Shown here: one piece after another, positions 1-9,234 of the stretch | Layout of the letters: each line of letters begins with the position of its first letter | Position numbering within the stretch: position 1 is the stretch's first letter | Source: Paraburkholderia kururiensis | Lineage (GTDB): Bacteria > Pseudomonadota > Gammaproteobacteria > Burkholderiales > Burkholderiaceae | Assembly (NCBI RefSeq): GCF_034424375.1 | Contig: NZ_CP139965.1 | Location: 2,108,001-2,172,000 of the forward strand | Length of the DNA stretch: 64,000 nucleotides | Direction of reading: 5' to 3' | Program-made: the position numbers and the translations under genes | Notes under the pieces: model-generated | What the model saw: only the letters and a program-made list of their open reading frames with translations | What the model was told of the DNA's origin: nothing | Databases searched by the model: none

Positions 1-1054
1 CGATGCTCGTGCCTTCGCCCAGCACGATCATGGCGCCCGTGCCGAGGCTGGAACCGCGTGCGCGCACCGACTCGAAGTCGAGCGCGACGTCCAGGTCCGC
101 GGCGGTCAGGAGCGTGTTCGACGGACCGCCCGTGAACACGGCCTTGAACGCCTTGCCGCCCAGCATGCCGCCGCCGCAGCCGAATACAAGGTCGGCGAGC
201 GGTGTGCCCATCGGCAGTTCGTACAGGCCGGGGCGCAGCACGTCGCCCGAAAGCGAATAGAGCTTCGTGCCGCTCGCCGCGCCGATGCCGAGCGCGCGGT
301 GCGCCTCGGCACCGTCACGCAGGACGTGGGTGGCGTTAGCGATGGTCTCGACGTTGTTGATGAGCGTAGGTGCCCCGCCGATACCCGCCTGGGCGGGAAA
401 GGGCGGCTTGCTGCGCGGGAAGGGGAACCCGCCGTCGAGCCACGAGACGACCGCCGTTTCCTCCCCGCCGATGTAGCGCCCCGAACTCTCGTTCAGCGCG
501 AGCGCGAGCGGATGCCCGAGCGCCGCCGCGAGGCGCGCAAAGAGCTGGCTTGTCTGCCATTGCGCGAGCGCTTCGCGCATCGCGGCGAGTGCATCGCGCT
601 GACGCCGGTTCACGTAGAACACGACATGCGTGGCGCGAATCGCAAGGGCCGCGATCAGCGCGCCTTCGATCACCTGGTGCGGCGTGTGCGAGAGGAGATG
701 GCGGTCCTTGAACGTACCGGGCTCGTCCTCGTTGCCGTTGACGACGACGTAGCGAACCGTCGGTGCCGTGCCGGGCGAGGCGGCTTCCTCGCCCGCGTTC
801 GCGTTCGCAGGCAGCCCTGCCGCCTGCGCGGCCGCGCGCCACTTGCGGTGCGTCGGGAAACCCGCGCCGCCCATGCCGACGAGGCCCGCGGCCTCGATGG
901 TATCGATGATCGCTGCGGGATTCGCAAGCGCGGCATCGAGTCCGTGTCCGCCGCCCGCTGCGAGCCAGCGCCGGTAATCGGTCCCTACGTCGAAGCGGGA
1001 ACTCAGCAGACGTTGGTTCAAGCGCTTGTTCAGGTGATCGTTCTGGCGTGCCAT
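1..1054 (-). CDS. NuoF-like NADH-binding flavoprotein subunit (partial, C-terminus beyond the left edge)
   Basis: The reading frame begins at an ATG at 1054 and is still open at base 1, so about 351 residues are visible. It matches the NuoF/HoxF/formate dehydrogenase beta family, which oxidises NADH through FMN. Visible signatures are a glycine-rich FMN/NAD loop (GMGGAGFPTHRKW), the NGNEDEPGTFKDRHLL segment, the SGRYIGGEETAVVSWL segment, and a following SLBB-like region (KLYSLSGDVLRPGLYELPMG). The 4Fe-4S site expected near the C-terminus is off-window. The start lies 2 bases after the stop of the fumarate reductase-like flavoprotein, so they are co-transcribed and probably translationally coupled. 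No nuoE partner or other complex I gene is visible, so it most likely serves as the NADH-input module of a soluble NADH:fumarate enzyme (inference). Family assignment is firm; the partner assignment rests on context. Confidence 0.88.
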   Translation of the reverse strand, partial: MARQNDHLNKRLNQRLLSSRFDVGTDYRRWLAAGGGHGLDAALANPAAIIDTIEAAGLVGMGGAGFPTHRKWRAAAQAAGLPANANAGEEAASPGTAPTVRYVVVNGNEDEPGTFKDRHLLSHTPHQVIEGALIAALAIRATHVVFYVNRRQRDALAAMREALAQWQTSQLFARLAAALGHPLALALNESSGRYIGGEETAVVSWLDGGFPFPRSKPPFPAQAGIGGAPTLINNVETIANATHVLRDGAEAHRALGIGAASGTKLYSLSGDVLRPGLYELPMGTPLADLVFGCGGGMLGGKAFKAVFTGGPSNTLLTAADLDVALDFESVRARGSSLGTGAMIVLGEGTSI

Positions 1055-1056
1055 GG

Positions 1057-2679
1057 CTAATCCCCCCTTGCGCCGCCTGCCAGATGGCGGCGCAGATCGA
1101 AGTTGCCGTACCCGGGGTACAGGAGCGGGGCGCGCGGGGCGGCCGTCTCGCCCGCCATGGCGAGCGCCCGCCGGAATGCGGCGACGTGGCCGAGACCGGC
1201 GCGGCCCGTCGGTCCACGCTCTGCCGCGCATGTGGCCGAGTGCACGCCTGCGCGCCGGCCGAACGCGATGATGTCGAGCAGCGCATTGCCCATCAGCCGG
1301 TTGCGGCCGTGTATGCCTCCGGCCACTTCGCCGGCGGCGTAGAGCCGCGCGACGTCGGTCGCGGTGTCTGTGCCGATCACGACGCCGCCGTTCTGGTAAT
1401 GCAGCGTCGGATAAACGAGCAGCGGTTCGCGTGTGGGGTCGATCTGGCATTTCGCGGCCAGATGGGCGAGCCCCACCAGTTGCGTCGCAAGCAGGTCGGG
1501 CTGGCGAGCGAGCAGGTCCGGTGTGTCGATGAACACGCCGAGAGCCCCGTCGCGCTCGATGCCGCGTCCTTCTGCGCATTCGCGCAGAATCGCGGCGGCG
1601 ACGACGTCGCGCGGCGAGAGTTCGTCGATGAAGCGTTCGCCCAGACCGTTCACGAGACGCGCGCCCGCCGAACGGACGGCCTCCGACACGAGCGCGCCCG
1701 CCAGATGCCGCGGCCACGCGAGGCCGGTGGGGTGGTACTGGAAGCTGTCGAGGTCGGTCACGCGTGCGCCTGCCCGATACGCGATCACAAGGCCGTCCGC
1801 CGTTGCGCCGTAGTGATTCGAGGTGGCAAAGCCTTCCAGGTGCAGGCGGCCCGCGCCGCCCGTGGCGAGTACGACCGCCCGCGCCAGCACGGGGCGCAGC
1901 CGGCCGTGCTCGAGATCGCAGAGCACCGCGCCCGCGCACGCGCCGCTCTCGTCGGTGAGCAGTTCGAGCGCGGGCGCCCGGTTCAGCACCGTGATGCGCC
2001 GGTCGAGTTCCACCGCTTCGCGCAGCACGCGCATCATTTCGAGCCCGGTGAAGTCGCGATGCGAGAGCACCCGGGCCGCGCTCGTGCCGCCCGCGCGTTT
2101 GCGCAGCAGCCGTTGGCCGTCGGGCTCCAGATCGAACGCGACGCCGAGGCCGATCAGCCAGCGGATCGCGCCAGGGCCGTCGGCGACGAGCTGTGCCACG
2201 AGTTCGGGCCGGGCCGCGCCGTGTCCGCCGCGCAGCGTGTCTTCGTAGTGGCGCTCGATGCTGTCGTCGCTGCCCACGGCGGCCTCTATGCCGCCCTCGG
2301 CCATCACCGTGTTGCTGTCGCCCACGCGCAGTTTGGTGGCGACGATCACGTCCGCGCCCGCGGCCGCGGCTTCGAGCGCGGCGGCCGCCGCGGCGCCGCC
2401 GCCGCCGATCACGAGCACGTCCGTGGTCAGCGGCGGGGCGCCGGCCAGATCGACTTCGTCGATCAGCGCGTCCGACTCCAGAAGCCGCGCGAGCGCGGGG
2501 TGGCACGCGTGTCCTGCGTTCGGGCCGACGCGCAGCGGCGTGCGCGCGCTTGCGCGATGGTCGGGGTGATAGGCGGCGAGGAGGTCCGCGGCGCAGGTGC
2601 CGGATGCCCGCAAGGGCACGTCGCGACCCGGCAGCAGACGCATGCGTGCGTCGTCGTAACGGATGGAGGGAGTGGTCAT
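1057..2679 (-). CDS. Fumarate reductase/succinate dehydrogenase-type flavoprotein subunit
   Basis: A 540-residue FAD protein of the SdhA/FrdA/NadB superfamily. The dinucleotide-binding loop VLVIGGGGAAAAAALEAAAAG lies near residue 65 from the start. The substrate-site motifs of true fumarate reductases are present: FQYHPTG, NGLGERFIDE followed by SPRDVVA, LHYQNGG and GRNRLMGNALLD. At the place where SdhA/FrdA carry the His that binds FAD covalently (SHT...QGGI), this protein reads SNTVMAEGGI, so FAD is probably non-covalent as in NadB and soluble fumarate reductases. It is the middle gene of a leftward operon after the Fe-S subunit (7-base gap) and before the NuoF-like gene (2-base gap). No membrane anchor gene is present, which suggests a cytosolic enzyme. 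An L-aspartate oxidase role is less likely, given the Fe-S and NADH partners. Confidence 0.87.
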   Translation of the reverse strand: MTTPSIRYDDARMRLLPGRDVPLRASGTCAADLLAAYHPDHRASARTPLRVGPNAGHACHPALARLLESDALIDEVDLAGAPPLTTDVLVIGGGGAAAAAALEAAAAGADVIVATKLRVGDSNTVMAEGGIEAAVGSDDSIERHYEDTLRGGHGAARPELVAQLVADGPGAIRWLIGLGVAFDLEPDGQRLLRKRAGGTSAARVLSHRDFTGLEMMRVLREAVELDRRITVLNRAPALELLTDESGACAGAVLCDLEHGRLRPVLARAVVLATGGAGRLHLEGFATSNHYGATADGLVIAYRAGARVTDLDSFQYHPTGLAWPRHLAGALVSEAVRSAGARLVNGLGERFIDELSPRDVVAAAILRECAEGRGIERDGALGVFIDTPDLLARQPDLLATQLVGLAHLAAKCQIDPTREPLLVYPTLHYQNGGVVIGTDTATDVARLYAAGEVAGGIHGRNRLMGNALLDIIAFGRRAGVHSATCAAERGPTGRAGLGHVAAFRRALAMAGETAAPRAPLLYPGYGNFDLRRHLAGGARGD

Positions 2680-2686
2680 GGTCGTA

Positions 2687-3346
2687 TCAATCCCTGTGAG
2701 CGTGCCGTTCGCCGTTGTGCCCCGGGATGCCCGGCTCGGCGCCTGCCGCGTCCTGCTGCGCGAGGCGCGCGATGAGGTCGACGGGCCGTAGCGTCAGTGC
2801 CGTCTGTACGCGCCGCGCCGCGAGGCCCAGATGATTCGGCCAGATGCGTTCCGGGCAGGCGAGCGTGCAGAGGTTGCACATCACGCAGGCGTCGAACACG
2901 CCGGCAGCGCCTGGCAGGTCGCCCGCCACCGCGAGTGCGACGCCGCGCTCCACGTCGATACCCTTCGGACACGCGCGCGTGCAGCCGCCGCAGTGGCGGC
3001 AGTCGTGCGCCTCGGGAAACACGCGCATCAGCTCGCGGTGCGCGTGCCAGCCGTCGGCGAACTGGCCCATGTCGTAGCGGTGCGGTTTGTCCGGCGTGAA
3101 GTAGTCGATGAAGCTCACCTGCATGCCGTCTTCCACGCGCGTTTCGCAGGCGAGCAACGGCGTGACCTGGCGTTCGCCCGCGCGCCGCACGAGGCAGCGG
3201 CAGGCGCCGCATACGCCCTGGCCCATGCAGCCGACGTTCGCCGTGAGCGCGCCGGCATGGGCGGCGGCCTCGACGATGGAAAGCGTCGCGGCGACTTCGG
3301 CCGTACGGCCGTCGATCACGACGGTGATGCGCCGTTCGTTCGTCAT
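2687..3346 (-). CDS. Iron-sulfur subunit with 2Fe-2S and two 4Fe-4S motifs (SdhB/TfrB-like)
   Basis: A 219-residue electron-transfer protein. The ATG at 3346 was chosen because GAGGAA lies just upstream; the frame stays open farther upstream but would then read through the sigma-54 promoter. The N-terminal ferredoxin domain has the cluster CMGQGVCGACRC followed by a fourth Cys (LLAC). Two classic CxxCxxCxxxCP motifs follow, CRHCGGCTRACPKG near residue 120 and CVMCNLCTLACPERI near residue 160. Ordinary SdhB has a 4Fe-4S plus a 3Fe-4S motif, so the pair of complete 4Fe-4S motifs points to a lower-potential TfrB-like or NADH-linked subunit. It is the first gene of the leftward operon and presumably wires the NuoF-like FMN to the flavoprotein FAD. 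Confidence 0.86.
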   Translation of the reverse strand: MTNERRITVVIDGRTAEVAATLSIVEAAAHAGALTANVGCMGQGVCGACRCLVRRAGERQVTPLLACETRVEDGMQVSFIDYFTPDKPHRYDMGQFADGWHAHRELMRVFPEAHDCRHCGGCTRACPKGIDVERGVALAVAGDLPGAAGVFDACVMCNLCTLACPERIWPNHLGLAARRVQTALTLRPVDLIARLAQQDAAGAEPGIPGHNGERHAHRD

Positions 3347-3430
3347 GCTGTTCCTCGTGGACGAATGGTTCGGGTGCGCCTGCCGCACCGGTGCAGGACC
3401 GATGCTGAAAGGCGCGATGCGCTGTCCGAC

Positions 3431-3445
3431 GCAAGGAGCAGGCCA
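3431..3445 (-). promoter_or_regulatory. Sigma-54 promoter of the fumarate reductase-like operon
   Basis: On the minus strand this reads TGGCCTGCTCCTTGC, matching TGGCAC-N5-TTGC with the GG and GC dinucleotides at the required spacing. The transcription start would be near 3419, leaving a leader of about 73 bases before the ATG at 3346. Paired DctD-like enhancer sites lie about 100-150 bp upstream. Seen by eye; no start site is measured. Confidence 0.68.
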
Positions 3446-3542
3446 TGCGGGATGCGGCGGGTTGGCGCAGCAGCCGCGAACCGCACGGCGCCGACGGCCG
3501 GCCAACGCCATCCCGGCCGCAACACCTCTGCCGCCGCCCGGC

Positions 3543-3590
3543 GTTCGGTTTTTCGAACCCCTTGCGCGGCCTGTGTTCGGAAAACCGAAC
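3543..3590. promoter_or_regulatory. Paired DctD-type enhancer sites between divergent sigma-54 promoters
   Basis: Two 16-bp near-palindromes lie here: GTTCGGTTTTTCGAAC at 3543-3558 and GTTCGGAAAACCGAAC at 3575-3590. The second, read on the other strand, differs from the first at one base. Their centres are 32 bp apart, about three helical turns. They sit between the leftward promoter (3431-3445) and the rightward promoter (3653-3667), so one activator bound here could serve both. The same RTTCG-N6-CGAAC pattern recurs at the same 32-bp spacing ahead of the malic enzyme. The 388-base gap 3347-3734 holds only these regulatory elements. Confidence 0.7.
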
Positions 3591-3652
3591 GCGCCGCGTA
3601 CAAAGCACGGGGAAGCTTGCGCTGTATCAACGGGTGAGGGCCTCGGGTCTGG

Positions 3653-3667
3653 TGGCATGAGGCTTGC
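3653..3667 (+). promoter_or_regulatory. Sigma-54 promoter of the dctB-dctD-like operon
   Basis: The sequence TGGCATGAGGCTTGC fits the -24/-12 consensus with exact spacing. Transcription would start near 3679, about 56 bases before the kinase ATG. An in-frame ATG at 3658 lies inside this promoter, which argues against the longer kinase start. Because the operon encodes the presumed activator, this implies positive autoregulation (inference). Confidence 0.65.
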
Positions 3668-3734
3668 CTTGAAAGAGCGCGCACGACGCGCGCCGCCCGC
3701 CCATCTGGTGTGGCAAGAGCAACGGACCACCACA

Positions 3735-5740
3735 ATGACCACGACTGTATCGATCAAGCGCGCCGACGACGAAGCCGGCAGCGACCCGCCGGCCGACTGC
3801 CGCTACCACCGGCGCTGCGCCGAGCCATGCGAGCGGCTCGCCACCGAACCGGGCGACCACGCCGAGCTTTCCAGACTGGCGTGCATCCGCTCGTTCCGGC
3901 GGCGCGACGCCATCGTCTATCTCACGCTCACGGCGGTGGTCACCGTGCTGTGCTTCGTGGGCGCCTACCGCTATTTCTTCGATCTTGGCGTGGCAGGTCT
4001 GGAGGCCTCTGCGAGCCGCGAGCTGCCGGTGCACGTGCAGCGGCTCGAACGCGAGACCGACCGGTTCGACACGCTTCTGCTTGCGCTTTCCATGAACCGC
4101 GACGTGATCGCGTACCTGAAGGGCGACCATTCACGCGAGCGCAGCGAGGCGATCAACGACATCCTGCGCAACCTCAACGACAGCACGGGCGCGTTGCAGA
4201 CCTATCTCGTCGATACGTCGCTGCACGTCGTGGCGTCGTCGAACCCGGACGGGCCAGGCAGCTTCATCGGCCGCGACATCTCGTACCGGCCTTACGTGCA
4301 GCGCGCGCAGCCGGGACGTGTGGTGGGCTACTACGCGGTGGGAACGACCGGCAACATGGCTGGCTACTACCTTGCGATCGCTGCAAACGATGGCGCCGGC
4401 CGGCGTGTGGGCATCGTCGCGACCAAGATCGGCCTCGACCGGATCGAGCAGGACTGGCTGCACGGCGTCGAGCGGCGCGTCGTCGTGCTCGACGAGAACG
4501 GCGTGGTCGTGCTGTCGTCGCGGGCGGACTGGAAGTATCGACTGACCCACGCCATCACGGACGAAGAGCGCCGCCGTTTCGACGAGACCCAGCAATACAA
4601 TCGCGCGAACCTGCGTCCGCTCGCGTGGAACAGCGTGACGCCGCCGTTCGGCGACCGGCCGTTCGTGCGCGCCGGGCTGCCCGGCCAGGAACGCGACTAC
4701 CTCGCCGTCACCGCGTCGCTGCCGGAACTGGCGATGAAGCTCGTCGTGCTCGCCGATCCGTCCGACGCCGAACGGCTCGCGCTGGCTCAGGCCGGCTTCG
4801 TGGCGGTGATGGTGGCGCTCGTCGCGCTGCTTGCGCACATCGTGTATGAGCGGCGCCTCGACACGCATGAGCAGCAGCTTGCCCGCGAAGCGCTGGAGGC
4901 GGCGCACGAGCGCCTCAAGACGCGCTTCGAGCGCCGCAGCGTGGAGCTGCGCATCGCGAACGAAGACCTGAAGCAGCAGGTCGCCGAACGTATCGAGTCG
5001 GAGCGGCGGTTGCGCAACTACCAGGACGAACTCATCCGCACCGAGAATCTTGCCGTGATCGGGCAGCTTTCCGCGGGCCTCGCGCACGAGATCAACCAGC
5101 CGCTTGCGGCCATGTCCACGCTTTCGGAGAATGCCGTGCGTTTCCTGCAGCGCGGCGATACGGCCACGGCCCAGTTCAACCTGGGCCGCATCAGCGAACT
5201 GGTCACACGCATGGGCACGCTCACGGGACGTTTGCGTTCGTTCGCGCGGCGTTCGAGCGGCGAGATCGTCGCCATGCCGCTCGTGCCGTCCATCGAAAAC
5301 GCGGTCGCGCTGCTCGTTCACCGGCTCGAAAAGGAACACGTCGCGGTGAAGATCGAGGCGCCGCCCGAGCCGCTTTTCGCCTTCGGCGAAACCGTGCGGC
5401 TCGAGCAGGTGCTCGTGAATCTGCTGTCGAATGCGATCGAAGCGATGGAAGAAAGCGCCGTGCGCGAGATCGTCATTCGCGCTTATCGAACGTATGGTGA
5501 CGGCGAGCATGTGTTCATCGACGTGCTCGACAACGGCATCGGCCTGTCCGATGCCGTGCGCGAGCGACTGTTCGAACCGTTTTTTACCACCAAGAAGGCG
5601 AGTGGCCTCGGGCTCGGACTCGCGATTTCCGTCGACATCGCCACGAGCTTCGGCGGCAGTCTCACCTGCGAAAACCGGCCGCAAGGCGGAGCCTTGTTCC
5701 GCCTGATGCTGCGCGCCGCACCGTCTGAAGGAAACGCGTC

Positions 5741-5747
<7 letters not shown>
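3735..5747 (+). CDS. dctB: DctB-type sensor histidine kinase
   Basis: A 670-residue membrane kinase. The first transmembrane helix is near residues 59-82 (AIVYLTLTAVVTVLCF) and a second near 350-372 (GFVAVMVALVALLAHIVYE), bounding a periplasmic region of about 270 residues that resembles the double Cache/PAS sensor of DctB. A charged coiled coil follows at 375-430, then the H-box GQLSAGLAHEINQPLA with the phospho-acceptor at His451. An ATP-binding domain follows (LLSNAIEAM, DNGIGL, SGLGLGLAIS). ATG 3735 was chosen because the upstream in-frame ATG lies inside the sigma-54 promoter; the ribosome site is weak. The last codons overlap the regulator start by 7 bases. The likely signal is an external C4-dicarboxylate such as malate, fumarate or succinate, inferred from family and neighbours. 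Confidence 0.88.
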
Positions 5748-7066
<1,319 letters not shown>

Positions 7067-7288
7067 CGGCGGCGGGGCGCTTTTTTCTGCGCTTCGCTTG
7101 CGCGTTTTGCTGCGCTCGTTTCTTCCGCCTGTTTCCCCCGCTCGTTTCCTTCCATCTGCTTTTTCACCTGCTCCTGTGTGCGGGCTTCGCGCTGCGGCCG
7201 AAGCCCGCTTGTCGCGTTGCGCGTTGTGCTCGTGCTCGTACTGCCTGTGTTTAATCGTGCTGCGCGCGCCATGCACCGATGTTCAGGC

Positions 7289-7336
7289 ATTCGAAATATC
7301 GAACGGCCTTCGACGCCCGCATTCGTAAAGCCGAAC
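7289..7336. promoter_or_regulatory. Second pair of DctD-type enhancer sites, upstream of malic enzyme
   Basis: Two 16-bp elements, ATTCGAAATATCGAAC at 7289-7304 and ATTCGTAAAGCCGAAC at 7321-7336, share the RTTCG-N6-CGAAC pattern of the sites at 3543 and 3575. Centre-to-centre distance is again exactly 32 bp. They lie roughly 100 bp ahead of the sigma-54 promoter at 7413. The rest of the 432-base gap 7067-7498 shows only a T-rich stretch after dctD (7081-7086) and no convincing gene. Confidence 0.7.
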
Positions 7337-7412
7337 GGCAACGTCAGGGGAAGATCATCGACGTCGCCCGCAAACCCTTGCACGACAAGCGTTTGCGGCG
7401 ATCAGGACAGAT

Positions 7413-7428
7413 TGGCATACCCCTTGCA
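7413..7428 (+). promoter_or_regulatory. Sigma-54 promoter of the malic enzyme gene
   Basis: TGGCATACCCCTTGCA is a near-perfect -24/-12 element with correct GG-GC spacing. The start point would be near 7440, giving a leader of about 59 bases to the ATG at 7499. Enhancer sites lie immediately upstream. This is the best of the three sigma-54 matches in the window. Confidence 0.78.
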
Positions 7429-7498
7429 AAGTAGATCGCGAAAGCTCTCGCGAGCTTGTGTCAGTACGACTTCCGATCACACCAGAGGAATTGCAATC

Positions 7499-9160
7499 AT
7501 GGCCATCACCAATGCAGCCGAAGCGAAGAAGCTCAATGTACGCGTTGCCGCCCCGCTCACGGGCGCCGCGTTGTTGCACGATCCGGCAAAGAACAAGGGT
7601 TCTGCGTACACCCGCGAGGAACGCCGTCAGCTTGGTCTCGAAGGCCTGCTGCCGCACGCAGTGGAATCGCTCGACCGCCAGGTGGAGCGCGTGCTCTCCC
7701 ATCTCGACAGTCTCGACGACGACCTCGCGCGTTACGTCTATCTGATCGATCTCGAAGCGCGCAACGAGACGGTGTTCTACAAGACGATCATGTCGGACCC
7801 GAAGCGCTTCATTCCGATCCTGTACGACCCGACCGTCGCCGACGCCTGCCTCGCGTTCGGCAATCTGTATCGCCGCGCGCGCGGCATGTACATCACGCGC
7901 GACATGAAAGGCCGCATTGCCGAGGTGCTGCGCAACTGGCCCGAGAAGGACGTGCGCTTCATCTGCGTGTCGACGGGCGGCCGCATTCTGGGCTTGGGCG
8001 ACATCGGCGCGAACGGCATGGGCATTCCCATCGGCAAGTTGCAGCTCTACACGGCCTGCGCCGCGGTGCCGCCCACGTGCCTGCTGCCGGTGCTGTTCGA
8101 CATCGGCACGACCAATGACCAGTTGCGCGCCGACCCGTTCTACATGGGCACACGCGAGCTGCCGCCGAGCGAAGCCGAACTCGACGCGCTGACCGAAGAG
8201 TTCATCCAGGCGGTGGAGGAAGTGTTCCCCGACTGCTGCGTGCACTTCGAAGACTGGAAGGGCACCGACGCCATCCGCATGCTCGACCGTTATCGCGACC
8301 GCATTCTTTGCTACAACGACGACATTCAGGGCACGGCGGCCGTGGTGCTCGCCGGTATCTCGGCGGCACTGAACCAGACGGGCGGCAAGCTGGCCGACCA
8401 GCGGTTCCTGTTCCTCGGCGCGGGCTCGGCCGGCATCGGCATCGCGAAGCTGATCGCGGCGGAACTGCAATCGCGCGGTCTGTCGGCCGAAGAAGCGCGC
8501 AAGCGCGTGCGGCTCTTCGACGTGAACGGCCTCGTCGAATCGTCGCGCACCGATCTCACGGAAGCGCAGAAGCTGTGGGCGCAGGACGAAAAGCCCAGCC
8601 GCAACTTCGTGGAAGTCATCGAGCGCTTCAAGCCCACCATGCTGGTCGGCGTGTCGACCAAAGGCGGCGCGTTCACGAAGGAAGTCATCGAAACGATGGC
8701 CCGCCTGAACGAGCGGCCCGTCATCTTCGCGCTCTCGAACCCGACCAACAAGGCGGAGTGCACGGCCGAGCAGGCTTACACGTGGTCCAACGGCCGCGCG
8801 CTCTTCGCAGCCGGCGTGCAGTTCGACGAGTTCGAGCTGAACGGCGTGCAGTACCGGCCGGGCCAGGCGAACAACTTCTACATCTACCCGGCCATTGGTC
8901 TTGCGACCTACGCATGCCGCCCGGCGCGCCTGACCGACGAGTGCTTCATCGTCGCGGCGCACGCCACGGCCGACCAGGTCGGCCCGGCATTGCAGGCGAA
9001 GGGCATGTTGTTCCCGAGCCAGGAGCACATCCTGGAAACGGAAATCACGACCGCGAGCCGCATTGCCGAATACATGTTCGATGCGGGCCTTGCCCGCGTG
9101 CCGCGACCGCGTGAAATCCGCTCGTGGATCGAAAGCATGCTCTACCGGCCGGCATATTGA
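7499..9160 (+). CDS. maeA: NAD-dependent malic enzyme (malate to pyruvate + CO2)
   Basis: A 553-residue cytosolic enzyme, the size of the E. coli MaeA/SfcA family. Start 7499 has AGAGGA nine bases upstream; the open frame extends back to 7178 but through the sigma-54 promoter. The N-terminal malic domain carries the catalytic Tyr region (RARGMYITRDMKGRI) and the Lys of GIPIGKLQLYT. Metal ligands appear in VHFEDWKGTDA and LCYNDDIQGTAAVV. The Rossmann loop is LFLGAGSAGIGIAK. Phosphotransacetylase-fused malic enzymes are longer, so this is the simple form. It is the first gene of a sigma-54 controlled unit with the AspT-like exchanger. NADH made here could feed the NADH-linked fumarate reductase-like complex divergently encoded at the left end. 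Confidence 0.93.
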   Translation: MAITNAAEAKKLNVRVAAPLTGAALLHDPAKNKGSAYTREERRQLGLEGLLPHAVESLDRQVERVLSHLDSLDDDLARYVYLIDLEARNETVFYKTIMSDPKRFIPILYDPTVADACLAFGNLYRRARGMYITRDMKGRIAEVLRNWPEKDVRFICVSTGGRILGLGDIGANGMGIPIGKLQLYTACAAVPPTCLLPVLFDIGTTNDQLRADPFYMGTRELPPSEAELDALTEEFIQAVEEVFPDCCVHFEDWKGTDAIRMLDRYRDRILCYNDDIQGTAAVVLAGISAALNQTGGKLADQRFLFLGAGSAGIGIAKLIAAELQSRGLSAEEARKRVRLFDVNGLVESSRTDLTEAQKLWAQDEKPSRNFVEVIERFKPTMLVGVSTKGGAFTKEVIETMARLNERPVIFALSNPTNKAECTAEQAYTWSNGRALFAAGVQFDEFELNGVQYRPGQANNFYIYPAIGLATYACRPARLTDECFIVAAHATADQVGPALQAKGMLFPSQEHILETEITTASRIAEYMFDAGLARVPRPREIRSWIESMLYRPAY

Positions 9161-9177
9161 ACGCTGCCCCTGCGCCC

Positions 9178-9204
9178 CGGATGCGCATGCAACGTGCGCA
9201 TCCG
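9178..9204 (+). other. Strong hairpin between maeA and the AspT-like gene
   Basis: A perfect 10-bp inverted repeat (CGGATGCGCA ... TGCGCATCCG) with a 7-base loop lies in the 74-base gap between the two genes. No U-tract follows, so it is not an obvious terminator. It may act as a processing or mRNA-stability element that sets the ratio of enzyme to transporter, or be a protein-binding palindrome. Confidence 0.5.
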
Positions 9205-9234
9205 CCACTACTCGAATCAAGCGGGTGATTCATC

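Noticed and set aside
3543..3590. Reading the two palindromes as rho-independent terminators
   Set aside because: They lie between two divergent promoters, have no U-tract, and recur as a pair at the same spacing before another sigma-54 promoter.
3658..3734. Upstream in-frame start for the sensor kinase
   Set aside because: The ATG at 3658 lies inside the sigma-54 promoter, upstream of the predicted transcription start.
4131..5684. Long minus-strand open frame opposite the sensor kinase
   Set aside because: It mirrors a well-supported kinase gene, has His/Arg/Asp-rich low-complexity content typical of the reverse of GC-rich coding DNA, and no family motif.
7355..9220. Minus-strand open frame of 621 residues opposite malic enzyme
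   Set aside because: The plus strand encodes a complete malic enzyme with all catalytic motifs; the antisense frame shows only composition bias.
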